From: Planctomycetota bacterium
Lineage (GTDB): Bacteria; Planctomycetota; UBA1135; GCA-002686595
NCBI GenBank assembly: GCA_030746555.1
Contig: JASLMK010000105.1
Coordinates: 1 to 50,430, forward strand
Direction of reading: 5' to 3'
Length of the DNA stretch: 50,430 bases
Part shown: in pieces, positions 1 to 7,282 of the stretch
How the letters are laid out: every line of letters begins with the position of its first letter
How positions within the stretch are numbered: position 1 is the stretch's first letter
The notes under the pieces: model-generated
Database searches by the model: none
The model's input: only the letters and a program-made list of their open reading frames with translations
Told to the model about the DNA's origin: nothing
Position numbers and translations under genes: made by a program

Positions 1-110
1 ACGGTCGTCTTGCCAGCATCGATGTGGGCCATGATGCCGATGTTGCGGTGGGTTGCGAGGCCGGCCGCGCGGACGGTTCCGGGTCGCTCACTGGTGGCTT
101 GAGGAGACAT
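1..110 (-). CDS. fusA: Elongation factor G, N-terminal fragment (runs off the window)
   Basis: Only the first 36 codons are present; the gene continues beyond base 1. After a short basic N-terminus the protein reads RNIGIMAHIDAGKTT at residues 22-36, the G1/P-loop signature of translational GTPases. The form IDAGKTT is that of EF-G, whereas LepA has IDHGKST and TypA has VDHGKTT, so EF-G is preferred. EF-G drives translocation of tRNA and mRNA on the ribosome in the cytoplasm. The ATG at 108-110 is the only start that fits; no clear Shine-Dalgarno sequence precedes it, which is common in Planctomycetota. Whether it is the main EF-G or a paralogue cannot be told from this fragment. Confidence 0.9.
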   Translation of the reverse strand, partial: MSPQATSERPGTVRAAGLATHRNIGIMAHIDAGKTT

Positions 111-281
111 CGAATCGGGGGTTCTGGGCGGATCGGTAGCCGGAGATGGGAGTGCAGCGGGGGCCTGCGGATCAGGCGAAGCGGGCCGGGGCGCGGGGGC
201 GCTCGCCCTGCGCAACCCGCCCGCAAGCGGTTCTCGTTTCCCCGCCTCCTGCCATGAAAGGACGGGGTTTGGAGGCGAGAT

Positions 282-309
282 AGACTACCGGGCAGGCCGC
301 GAGGGTCAA
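282..309 (-). promoter_or_regulatory. Possible sigma-70-type promoter upstream of fusA
   Basis: On the minus strand TTGACC (304-309) is followed after 16 nt by TAGTCT (282-287), a five-of-six match to the -35 box and a weak -10 match. It would give a leader of about 170 nt before the fusA start. The rest of 111-357 holds nothing else that I recognise. Confidence 0.3.
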
Positions 310-357
310 GTGGCCCCGATCGGGGAGTTCCCGGCAGGCGCCCCCTCCGCCTGTGCG

Positions 358-1377
358 TCACTGCCCTTCCAGGTGGCGCACGCGCTCGCCCAGGAGCTCT
401 CCGCCGGCTCCCACGCCCCCGCAGGGCAGCCCGCGCCCGACGCGCCGGCCGCCGGATTCGTACCCGCTGAACGCCCAGGGAATGCCCTCGCCGCGCAGGG
501 GAACCGACGTGTCCTGCAGGTGGATCGCGACGTGCGGTTGGGGCGTCAGCACCATGCGCCCCGAGCTGCCGACGCGGGCCAGGGGTTGCCCGAGCGCCGG
601 CTCGTCTCCGACCGCGACGCGGATCGAGCCCTGCTGCAAGTGTGCGAGGAAGCAGTACTCCCCCGGCGCGATTTCGAGCACGACGTGGTTCCCCAGGGCC
701 GAACCCTCGCGGCGGCGGGGTGAGTGGTCGGGCTCGCCGTCCTGGACGACGACGACGCGCCCCGCCGCCGGGGCGAGGACCTCGCGGCCGAAGGCGGGGT
801 AGGCGGCCGGGTCGTCGGGGTCGCCCGCCCACGTCGCACCGTCCCTCTCGACCACCAAGTGCATTCCCCAGCGCCGGTCGGGCAGGAACGCCGCCAGGCG
901 GTTGTCGGCCTTGCGCTCGCCGCCCCAGACGACGACCCACTCCCCGTCGACGGGCAGGCGGAAGCGCACGGCGCTGGGAAGATGCTCGTGGGACGAGGGA
1001 TAGGGAAAGGGGTAGTTGGCCACTCCGATGACCAGCGCCAGGGCGAAGAGGGCGCGCGCCCTGCCGGGCCGCAGCAGGGGCCGACGGCGCAGGGAGACGA
1101 CCGCTCCCCAGGCGAGTACGGCCAGCGCGCACAACGCCAGCGCGAGCCGCCCTTCCATGTAGACCACCAGCGGGCCGACGCCGCCGGGGCGCAGGCCGAG
1201 GTAGGCCAGGGCGAGCGCGAACAGCACGAAGACGACCAGCGCCGCGCGAGTCCAAGCTTCGGGGCGGTCGGGAGCCTCACTGCCGACGGCCCGGGCGAGG
1301 GCCGCGCCCGCATCCGATGCTGCGGTCCCTGCCTCCCGCTCCGCGCTTGCGCACCGCTCCCGGCGCCGGCGACTCAC
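358..1377 (-). CDS. Membrane-anchored M23-like (LytM) peptidase
   Basis: A 339-residue protein. Residues about 25-110 hold three hydrophobic segments (ALVVFVLFALALAYLGL is the first) separated by short basic stretches, so the N-terminus is a membrane anchor. The C-terminal half resembles the M23/LytM beta fold: GMHLVVERDG where the first zinc His is expected, then CFLAHLQQGSI, VGDEPALGQPLARVGSSG and PHVAIHLQD, which supplies the HxH motif. M23 enzymes cut peptidoglycan cross-bridges outside the membrane; the usual HxxxD of the first motif is not obvious, so it may be non-catalytic. The start is GTG at 1377, chosen because it overlaps the stop of the HMG-CoA reductase gene as GTGA. The open frame extends further upstream but would then lie inside that gene. 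Confidence 0.75.
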   Translation of the reverse strand: MSRRRRERCASAEREAGTAASDAGAALARAVGSEAPDRPEAWTRAALVVFVLFALALAYLGLRPGGVGPLVVYMEGRLALALCALAVLAWGAVVSLRRRPLLRPGRARALFALALVIGVANYPFPYPSSHEHLPSAVRFRLPVDGEWVVVWGGERKADNRLAAFLPDRRWGMHLVVERDGATWAGDPDDPAAYPAFGREVLAPAAGRVVVVQDGEPDHSPRRREGSALGNHVVLEIAPGEYCFLAHLQQGSIRVAVGDEPALGQPLARVGSSGRMVLTPQPHVAIHLQDTSVPLRGEGIPWAFSGYESGGRRVGRGLPCGGVGAGGELLGERVRHLEGQ

Positions 1378-2594
1378 GGCTCGCGGTCCTGCGCGGTCGC
1401 CGGCGGGCGGTTGCGACCCAGGCGCTCGTGGGCGTCGGAGAACTCGTGGGCGCAGAAGGCGGCCATCAAGGACAGGTCTCCGGCCAGGACTACGGCGCCG
1501 AGGAGCTCGGCGAAGTGCCCGGCCTTCCCCGCACCGCGACAACCGAGCACGTCGAGGCACTCCGCCGCCGTCCCCTGCCCCGTCCCCCCACCGACGGTTC
1601 CTACCAGGAGGGAGGGGAGCCAGACCGAGCAGTACAGGTCCCCGCCGGTGGTCACGTCGAAGTCGAGCTGCCCGGTGGCGCACTCGGTCACGTAGGCGAC
1701 GTCCTGCCCGCACGCCAGCATCACCGCCGCCAGGCCGTTGGCTCCCTGGACGGTCCAGTTCTGGGTGCCGAGCTGGGCGAAGCCGACCGCGTAGCTCCGC
1801 TGGATCGCCACGAGCTCCTCGGGCGTGGCGCGCGCAGACTCGCCCAGCAGCTCGCGCGGCACGGTCGCGTCGCAGACGACGCTGCGCCCGCGCCCCTCGA
1901 CGAGCGCCCGAGCATTGGCGCGCTTCTCCACGTCCTGGCCGTGGACGTAGCGAGCCTGGGCGCCGGTCTCGCTCGCCAGCAGGGCCAAGCAGGAGTCCGT
2001 CGCCCGCGAGGCCATGTTGATGCCGATCGCGTCGCCGGTGGTGAACACGAAGCGCAGGACGACGCGCCGACCGATCACCTCGGCGTCGAGGGTGATGAGC
2101 TCTCCGTGCCGGGTGGTCTCCGCGCAGACGGCCTGCATCCTCTCCAGGCTGGCGCGAACGACCCGCGCGGCCTCCTGCGCAGCCCGCGCGTCGGCGTAGA
2201 CCAGGATCGGGTTCTGGGTCAGTCCTTCGCGCGTCAGGCGCGACCGCGCACCCCCCGCCGCGCGCAGGATCGCCATGCCCCGCGAGTAGGCGGCCACCAT
2301 GGCGCCCTCGGTGGTGGCCATGGGGACGAACACCTCACGCGCCCCCAGGGTCGAGTCCACGAGCATCGGACCGGCGATCCCCAGGGGGACCTGGGCATGG
2401 CCGACGAGGTTCTCGATCTTGCCCCGCGCGCTCTCCAGCGGAACGCGAGCCCGTCCGATGTGGGGCAAGGGCCGGCCGACGGCCTCCTCCAGGAGCGTGC
2501 GCCTCGTCTCGACGGCCTCGGCGGTGTAGTCGTCGCCCTCCTCCCGCGGGATGCGCGGCAGGCCGCCTCGCCTGGGGGGGGTCGTTGCGCTCAT
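1374..2594 (-). CDS. Hydroxymethylglutaryl-CoA reductase
   Basis: A 406-residue enzyme that interconverts HMG-CoA and mevalonate, the committed step of the mevalonate isoprenoid route. Family motifs are all visible: ENLVGHAQVPLGIAGP (61-76), TTEGA with catalytic Glu96, the nucleotide motif GDAIGINM (187-194), the catalytic Lys224 in EKRAN, EGRGRSVVC (233-241), Asp298 in ACGQD, GTVGGGTG (332-339), and His389 near the C-terminus. The class I pattern DKK is EKR here, keeping the lysine. Similarity to animal-type enzymes in GTVGGGT and GDLSLMAA suggests an NADPH-type class I relative. It has no membrane segment. ATG at 2594 is preferred over a longer frame because the extra residues are basic and unlike the family. 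It is translationally coupled to the downstream peptidase gene by a 4-nt overlap. Confidence 0.93.
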   Translation of the reverse strand: MSATTPPRRGGLPRIPREEGDDYTAEAVETRRTLLEEAVGRPLPHIGRARVPLESARGKIENLVGHAQVPLGIAGPMLVDSTLGAREVFVPMATTEGAMVAAYSRGMAILRAAGGARSRLTREGLTQNPILVYADARAAQEAARVVRASLERMQAVCAETTRHGELITLDAEVIGRRVVLRFVFTTGDAIGINMASRATDSCLALLASETGAQARYVHGQDVEKRANARALVEGRGRSVVCDATVPRELLGESARATPEELVAIQRSYAVGFAQLGTQNWTVQGANGLAAVMLACGQDVAYVTECATGQLDFDVTTGGDLYCSVWLPSLLVGTVGGGTGQGTAAECLDVLGCRGAGKAGHFAELLGAVVLAGDLSLMAAFCAHEFSDAHERLGRNRPPATAQDREP

Positions 2595-2673
2595 CGTGAA
2601 CGGAGAGCGGCATGGTAGCAGCGACGGGTTGAATGCAGTAGGAAGTAGGCAGCGGCGAGCGCCGCACGCGCAC

Positions 2674-3450
2674 ATGCTCCTCGAACTCCTCCAGGCGGTC
2701 ACGGGCGTCTTCGTCGTGATCTACGACGGACAGCACGGCCTGAAGTTCACCCTCGGGCGGGCGGGTCCGATCTACGGGCCCGGTGTGCACTTCAAGGCGC
2801 CCATCATCCAGAGCTTCCGGGTCGAGGAGACCAAGCACACGACCCTCGATCTCGAGCCGCAGGTCATCCAGCTCTCCGACGACCTCGTCTACGAGGTGGA
2901 CTGCAAGGTGGTCTACCGCATCAGCGACCTGCGCAAGGCGATGATCGAGATCGACGACCTGGTGACCGGCCTGCAGAACCGCGTCGTGATGGCGGTGCAG
3001 AAGGTCGTCCAGGCCAAGGACCGGGTCTCGATCCTCGACACCGAGACCCTCTGCGAGGAGATCCACGCCGAGCTGGGCGGGGTCGAGGAGCAGTGGGGCG
3101 TCACCATCCTGCAGCTGGGCTTCTCCAACATCTCACCCTCCCCGGCGACCCTGGAGATCACCCAGCTCGAGCTCCTCGCGCGCGAGAAGCTCGCCCTGTT
3201 CGAGCACTTCCGCGCGAGCGGGGTCGACACCGAGGCCGCGGTCGCCCTGATCGCCGGCGCCGTCGTTTCCCTGGAGGCCGAGCCCGGCTCCGAAGGCCTG
3301 CGGGAGGACGGGGCGGCGGAGGCCGCCCGCGTGGAGGCCCTCGACGCCGCCATCGAGGAGATCGAGAAGGAGCGCAAGGCCGCTGAGCGCGAGACCTCGG
3401 AGGAGGCGGCGCCAGAGGAAGCCGAGGACGACGAGGGCGAGGAGGAGTAG
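2674..3450 (+). CDS. SPFH/band 7 (stomatin-like) domain protein, acidic tail
   Basis: A 258-residue protein. Residues 1-180 match the SPFH fold: a short hydrophobic N-terminus, GQHGLKFTLGRAGPIYGPGVHFKAPI, LDLEPQVIQLSDDLVYEVDCKVVYRI and a helical segment with QKVVQAKDRVSILD. The C-terminal 60 residues are a charged coiled coil ending in a run of Glu and Asp. SPFH proteins form ring or scaffold assemblies at membranes; no protease partner is encoded nearby. ATG at 2674 was chosen because the fold begins there; the longer frame crosses the divergent HMG-CoA reductase start. It is followed 12 nt later by a second SPFH gene, so the two probably form one operon and perhaps a hetero-oligomer. Confidence 0.82.
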   Translation: MLLELLQAVTGVFVVIYDGQHGLKFTLGRAGPIYGPGVHFKAPIIQSFRVEETKHTTLDLEPQVIQLSDDLVYEVDCKVVYRISDLRKAMIEIDDLVTGLQNRVVMAVQKVVQAKDRVSILDTETLCEEIHAELGGVEEQWGVTILQLGFSNISPSPATLEITQLELLAREKLALFEHFRASGVDTEAAVALIAGAVVSLEAEPGSEGLREDGAAEAARVEALDAAIEEIEKERKAAERETSEEAAPEEAEDDEGEEE

Positions 3451-3462
3451 GCCGTACCGGCG

Positions 3463-4377
3463 ATGAGCTCCGATCCCCGGAGTCTGTTCGAGCTCGTGCC
3501 CGAGATGGTCGGCCGGTTCACGGCCTACGCGTGGGAGGAGTACTCGCGCGAGCTGACCATCGCGCTGCTCGGAGTCGCATCGACGATCGTACGCGCCCTC
3601 GGCGTGACCGTGCGCACGGGCCAGACGGGCATCCTGTTCAGCTTCGGGCGCGCCCGGCGGGAGCTCGAACCCGGGTTCCACGTCCTGATCCCGTTCCTGC
3701 AGGTCGCACCGCGCATCGCCACGCGCCAACGCACCCTCGACCTCCCCGCCCAGCGCGTCGCGACGCACGAGGGCCTGGTCTACGTCGTCGACGCCAACCT
3801 CGTCTTCCGCGTCGTGGACGCGACCAAGGCGGTGGTCGAGATCGACGATCTCGACCGCGGCATGCTGCAGATGCTCGGCCTCTCCGTGCAGGAGGTGCTG
3901 CGCGGCCTCTCACGGGAGAGCATTACGACCGGGCGGGAGCTCGACGAGCTGCTCCAAGCCTCGACCGCCGCACGCCTGTCCCCCTGGGGAGTGAGCGTGG
4001 AGAAGGCGGGCTTCACGAGCATCACGCCCTCGATGAAGTCCCTGCGCGTGACCCAGGTGCGCCGGACCGTCGGAGAGCGAGGCCGCACCCTGGTCCTGCT
4101 GCTGCGCAGCGGGATCGCGCCGCGACGAGCGCTCTCCCTGCTCGGGGCGCGGAGTCGACTCTCGTCGCGCACGCGCCACCTGCGGCGCTTTGCCCGCGCC
4201 TCGCGCTACCGCCGGCGGGTCGCCACGCAACTCGTCCGCCGCAAGCGCTCCCACGGCCAGATCCGTGCGGCCTCCCGCAGGCTCGACACGCGCCTGGGCG
4301 AGCCCTCCGAGGACGCTCGCCGCGTGCGGTCCGCCCGTGGCTCGCTCCGCGAGCGGGCGCTCGCGTCGCGGACCTGA
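3463..4377 (+). CDS. SPFH/band 7 domain protein, basic tail
   Basis: A 304-residue protein paralogous to the gene 12 nt upstream. The SPFH core includes GQTGILFSFGRARRELEPGFHVLIPF, LPAQRVATHEGLVYVVDANLVFRVVD and VEKAGFTSITPSMKSLRVTQV. The N-terminus has a moderately hydrophobic helix (IALLGVASTIVRALGV) that may insert into one membrane leaflet. The last 100 residues are extremely Arg-rich, opposite in charge to the Glu/Asp-rich tail of its neighbour. The pairing suggests that the two tails contact each other; that is inference. No function beyond membrane scaffolding can be assigned from sequence. Confidence 0.8.
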   Translation: MSSDPRSLFELVPEMVGRFTAYAWEEYSRELTIALLGVASTIVRALGVTVRTGQTGILFSFGRARRELEPGFHVLIPFLQVAPRIATRQRTLDLPAQRVATHEGLVYVVDANLVFRVVDATKAVVEIDDLDRGMLQMLGLSVQEVLRGLSRESITTGRELDELLQASTAARLSPWGVSVEKAGFTSITPSMKSLRVTQVRRTVGERGRTLVLLLRSGIAPRRALSLLGARSRLSSRTRHLRRFARASRYRRRVATQLVRRKRSHGQIRAASRRLDTRLGEPSEDARRVRSARGSLRERALASRT

Positions 4378-4460
4378 GCCTGAGGCGGCGAGGGTACGGA
4401 GCCAATCTTCAGCGCCGGGCGATGCAGCCGCACGGCCGATCCGGGCTATCCTCACGCGGG

Positions 4461-4937
4461 ATGCCCCGTCCCGATCCGACGCTCATGCGCCGCGCCATCG
4501 ACCTCGCCCGCGAAGGGGTGGCGCAGGCCCTCGGCGGCCCTTTCGGCGCCGTGATCGCGCGCGAGGGCGAGGTGCTCGCCGTCGGGCAGAACCGGGTCAC
4601 ATCGAGCGGCGACCCGACGGCCCACGCGGAGGTGGTCGCCATCCGCGCCGCCTGCGAGCGCGTGGGCGGATTCAGCCTCGAAGGCTGTGAGATCTACGCC
4701 AGCAGCGAGCCCTGCCCGATGTGCCTGGCCGCGATCCACTGGGCACGCATCGACCGCCTGTGGTTCGCGTGCTCGCGGGAGGACGCCGCCGACGCCGGGT
4801 TCGACGACGCGCTGCTCTATGACGAGCTCGCCCTCGAGCCGGACCGGCGGCGCCTCCCCAGCGCCCAGCTCCTGCGGGACGAAGCCCTGGCGTCCTTCCG
4901 GGACTGGGCGGCGAAGGCCGACCGTATCCCCTACTGA
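4461..4937 (+). CDS. guaD: Guanine deaminase (cytidine deaminase fold)
   Basis: A 158-residue cytosolic zinc enzyme converting guanine to xanthine. The zinc site is complete: His55-Ala-Glu57 (HAEVVAIR) and PCPMC with Cys85 and Cys88. GGPFGAVI near the N-terminus, DPTAHAEV, and the C-terminal DAADAGFDDALLYDEL match the short GuaD type from Bacillus subtilis (about 156 residues) more closely than tRNA adenosine deaminase TadA. ATG at 4461 gives exactly the family length. It converges with the next gene and their 3' ends overlap by 7 nt. A different nucleoside or amino-purine substrate is possible. Confidence 0.9.
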   Translation: MPRPDPTLMRRAIDLAREGVAQALGGPFGAVIAREGEVLAVGQNRVTSSGDPTAHAEVVAIRAACERVGGFSLEGCEIYASSEPCPMCLAAIHWARIDRLWFACSREDAADAGFDDALLYDELALEPDRRRLPSAQLLRDEALASFRDWAAKADRIPY

Positions 4938-5533
4938 CCGCCCCGCTCCCAGGCGCCGACGCGCACGCCGGCCTCGTAGGCACCACGCGCGGCGAGGGAG
5001 CCGTCCTCGTTCCAGACCGACCACACGCCCTCCCGCCGGTTGGCCACGAACCTCCCTTGCTCGCGGGGCGTGCCGTCGGGAAACCAGAAGGTCCACAGGC
5101 CCTCGCGCAACCCCCGCCGTGCCACGCCGGCCGCCGCCGGCCGGCCGTCGGGATGCCAGAAGCCCATGGGGGTCGCGGTGTCCTCGGCGCCGAAGGTGGC
5201 GAGCGAGCGCAGGCGACCGTCGGGGTACCAGGTCCTCCACGTGCCCGCCGGTGCGCCGTGGTCGTAGGCTCGCTCGCAGCGCGGCGTCCCGTCGGGGTAG
5301 GACATCGTCTCGGGCCCGTGCGGCGTGCGCGTGCCGTCGACGTGGACGGCCTCGCCCCAGCGGTGGACGACCTGGCCGGTGGATGCGTGGCGGCGCAGGC
5401 GCTGCACGAGGCGAGGCGAGCGCTCGGTCGCCTCCCCCACCGCGTCCTCGAGGGCAGATTGGGTCAGCGGCGCCGCGCAGGCGGCGGTGAGTGCCGTCAG
5501 GACGAGCAGCTGGACGGGGGCGGGGAGGGACAC
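4931..5533 (-). CDS. YwqK/MORN-type repeat lipoprotein
   Basis: A 200-residue protein built of about five repeats of the type YPDGTPRCERAYDHGAPAGTWRTW, each with a (Y/F/W)PDG turn and a following G-x-W, as in the MORN-like repeats of the YwqK family. The N-terminus (VQLLVLTALTAAC) is a signal sequence with a possible lipobox Cys, so export and lipidation are likely. GTG at 5533 is chosen because it sits just before this signal; no ATG lies closer. YwqK was named as an antitoxin component in Bacillus, but there is no toxin gene here, and such repeat proteins are common in secreted proteins of many phyla. The function is unknown. Confidence 0.65.
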   Translation of the reverse strand: MSLPAPVQLLVLTALTAACAAPLTQSALEDAVGEATERSPRLVQRLRRHASTGQVVHRWGEAVHVDGTRTPHGPETMSYPDGTPRCERAYDHGAPAGTWRTWYPDGRLRSLATFGAEDTATPMGFWHPDGRPAAAGVARRGLREGLWTFWFPDGTPREQGRFVANRREGVWSVWNEDGSLAARGAYEAGVRVGAWERGGQ

Positions 5534-5679
5534 GGGATCGGCGGCCGGTGGCGCGCGGCACGCGGATCCTACTTCTTCTCCGGCCCCGGCGTCGGCCGCT
5601 TCCCTCGCCGGGTGCGGACTGCTCCAATGGAATCGTCGGGGGCCTTCATCCCCCGGCGGCGATAGCCGAAACAGCCACC

Positions 5680-7152
5680 ATGCCCAGAGATCCTGCGGCG
5701 CACCGGTCTCGAGACGATCCTCGCGACGAAGGAGCGGACCCGACCCAGAGCGAGGGGGGGGAGCACGCCGTTGGCGGTCCGGCGGACGAGGGAGCCGTCG
5801 ACTTCTGGGAGACCCTCTACTCGCGGCGGTCGATCCGCCGCTTCCGGCCCGACCCCGTGCCACGCGAGCTGATCGACCGCGTGCTGCACGCGGGCATCTG
5901 GGCACCGAGCTCCTGCAACTACCAGATGTGGGACGTGGTCGCCGTGGACGACCCGGAGCGCAACCGTGAGCTGGCGGCGCTCTCCTCCCAGATGGGCAAC
6001 GCGCCGGTCAACCTGGTCGTCGCCTACGCGCGCGAGTTCTCCGAGGAGGGCTGGGCCAACATCCAGTCCGCCAGCGCGATGATCCAGAACATGAGCTTGG
6101 CCGCCGGCGCCCTGGGCCTGGGCACGTTCTGGATCACGCAGGTGGGCGACCGGGAGAAGGTGCGGGAGCTCGTCGGCCTGCCGGCCGATCGGCTGGTCGT
6201 GGCGGTGCTCGCCCTGGGTGTGCCCAAGGTCGTCCCCGCTCGGGGGCCGGAGCGCCGGCCCCTCTCGGAGGTCACGCACTACAACACCTACGCGGGTCGG
6301 GCGATCCCCTCCTCGACCGACCCCGCCGACTGGTCGCCCGAGCTGCTGAGCGTCTACCAGCGCGCCCGGGTCCTCAACGGCCTGCGCCACAACAAGCCGC
6401 GGGGGTGGGAGACGCGCGTCCTGTCGACCTTCCTCGACCGCTGTGCTCCCCAGGGGCGAGCACTCGACGACAGCGAGGCACCCGGCCGCTGGCTCGACGT
6501 CCTGCCGTGCAGCGGGATCCTGACCGACCGGTTGAGCCGCGAGCGGCGCGGCTTCCACTTCGACGTCGTGGAGCGCACTCCGGAGGTGGCGCGTTTCGCC
6601 GCGGCGCGCACCCGCCCTTTGGGCGCGAGCCTGGCCTGGCCCCCGGAGGTCGCTCGGGAAGGATTCGATCCACCCGAGGCGGGAGCCTACGACGTCGTCT
6701 CGTGCTTCTTCCGGCTCGAGGGGCTGGCGGAGTCCGAGCGCGCCGAGCTCCTCGCCGCCATGGCCCGCTGGATGAAGCCGGGGGGTCGCCTCCTGTTGGG
6801 CTTCGTCAGCCGGCGCTCGTTCCACGGCGCGATGGAGGCGGTGCGGCGGAGCAGGGGAGGACCCGGGGGCGTCGAGTACGTGCTCGCTCCCGAGCCCAAC
6901 ATCGGACCCTTCGAGGCGCTCGCGCCCGCGGCCGTCGAGCGCCTCGCGCGGGACGCGGGTCTGCGGGTATCCAGGCGGCTCTCCCTGGAGGCCCTCCCCT
7001 CCGCCGACGAGGTCGCCTTCCGCACGCGCAACGCCTCGCCCCTCACCCGGCGCGTGGCCGGTGCGCTGGCCGCCTGCTTCGCGCCCCTGGGCCGCAGCGG
7101 CCCGCTGGCGGCCGCGGGCGGTCGATGGCGCTTCCTGGTGCTGGAGCGCTGA
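5680..7152 (+). CDS. Nitroreductase fused to a SAM-dependent methyltransferase-like domain
   Basis: A 490-residue two-domain protein. Residues about 45-215 are a nitroFMN-reductase domain: YSRRSIRRFRPDPVPRELID, HAGIWAPSSCNYQMWDVV and the late segment AAGALGLGTFWITQVGD-VRELVGLP. Residues about 270-490 resemble a class I methyltransferase: GRWLDVLPCSGILTDRL at the SAM motif I position, AYDVVSCFFRLEGL at motif II, then ARWMKPGGRLLLGFV. Motif I is imperfect (usually D-x-G-x-G), so activity is uncertain. The first 40 residues are charged and low in complexity, and the true start may be later than ATG 5680. The protein is cytosolic. The substrate is unknown; reduction and methylation of one small aromatic or quinone-like molecule is a plausible but untested idea. 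Confidence 0.78.
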   Translation: MPRDPAAHRSRDDPRDEGADPTQSEGGEHAVGGPADEGAVDFWETLYSRRSIRRFRPDPVPRELIDRVLHAGIWAPSSCNYQMWDVVAVDDPERNRELAALSSQMGNAPVNLVVAYAREFSEEGWANIQSASAMIQNMSLAAGALGLGTFWITQVGDREKVRELVGLPADRLVVAVLALGVPKVVPARGPERRPLSEVTHYNTYAGRAIPSSTDPADWSPELLSVYQRARVLNGLRHNKPRGWETRVLSTFLDRCAPQGRALDDSEAPGRWLDVLPCSGILTDRLSRERRGFHFDVVERTPEVARFAAARTRPLGASLAWPPEVAREGFDPPEAGAYDVVSCFFRLEGLAESERAELLAAMARWMKPGGRLLLGFVSRRSFHGAMEAVRRSRGGPGGVEYVLAPEPNIGPFEALAPAAVERLARDAGLRVSRRLSLEALPSADEVAFRTRNASPLTRRVAGALAACFAPLGRSGPLAAAGGRWRFLVLER

Positions 7153-7282
7153 TCGAGTGAGCCGCCCGCACGGGGGGGCCGCGGCCCCGGCCGACCTGTG
7201 GTATACCGGGCGCAGGCGAACGGCGCCCATTCGGCCCTCTCGCCCCCTGTTCCGGCCCCCAGCACCCCGACCAGCGCTCCCC

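Noticed and set aside
1378..1713. N-terminal extension of the M23-like peptidase
   Set aside because: It would lie completely within the HMG-CoA reductase gene and is Arg-rich without structure; the GTGA overlap marks a better start.
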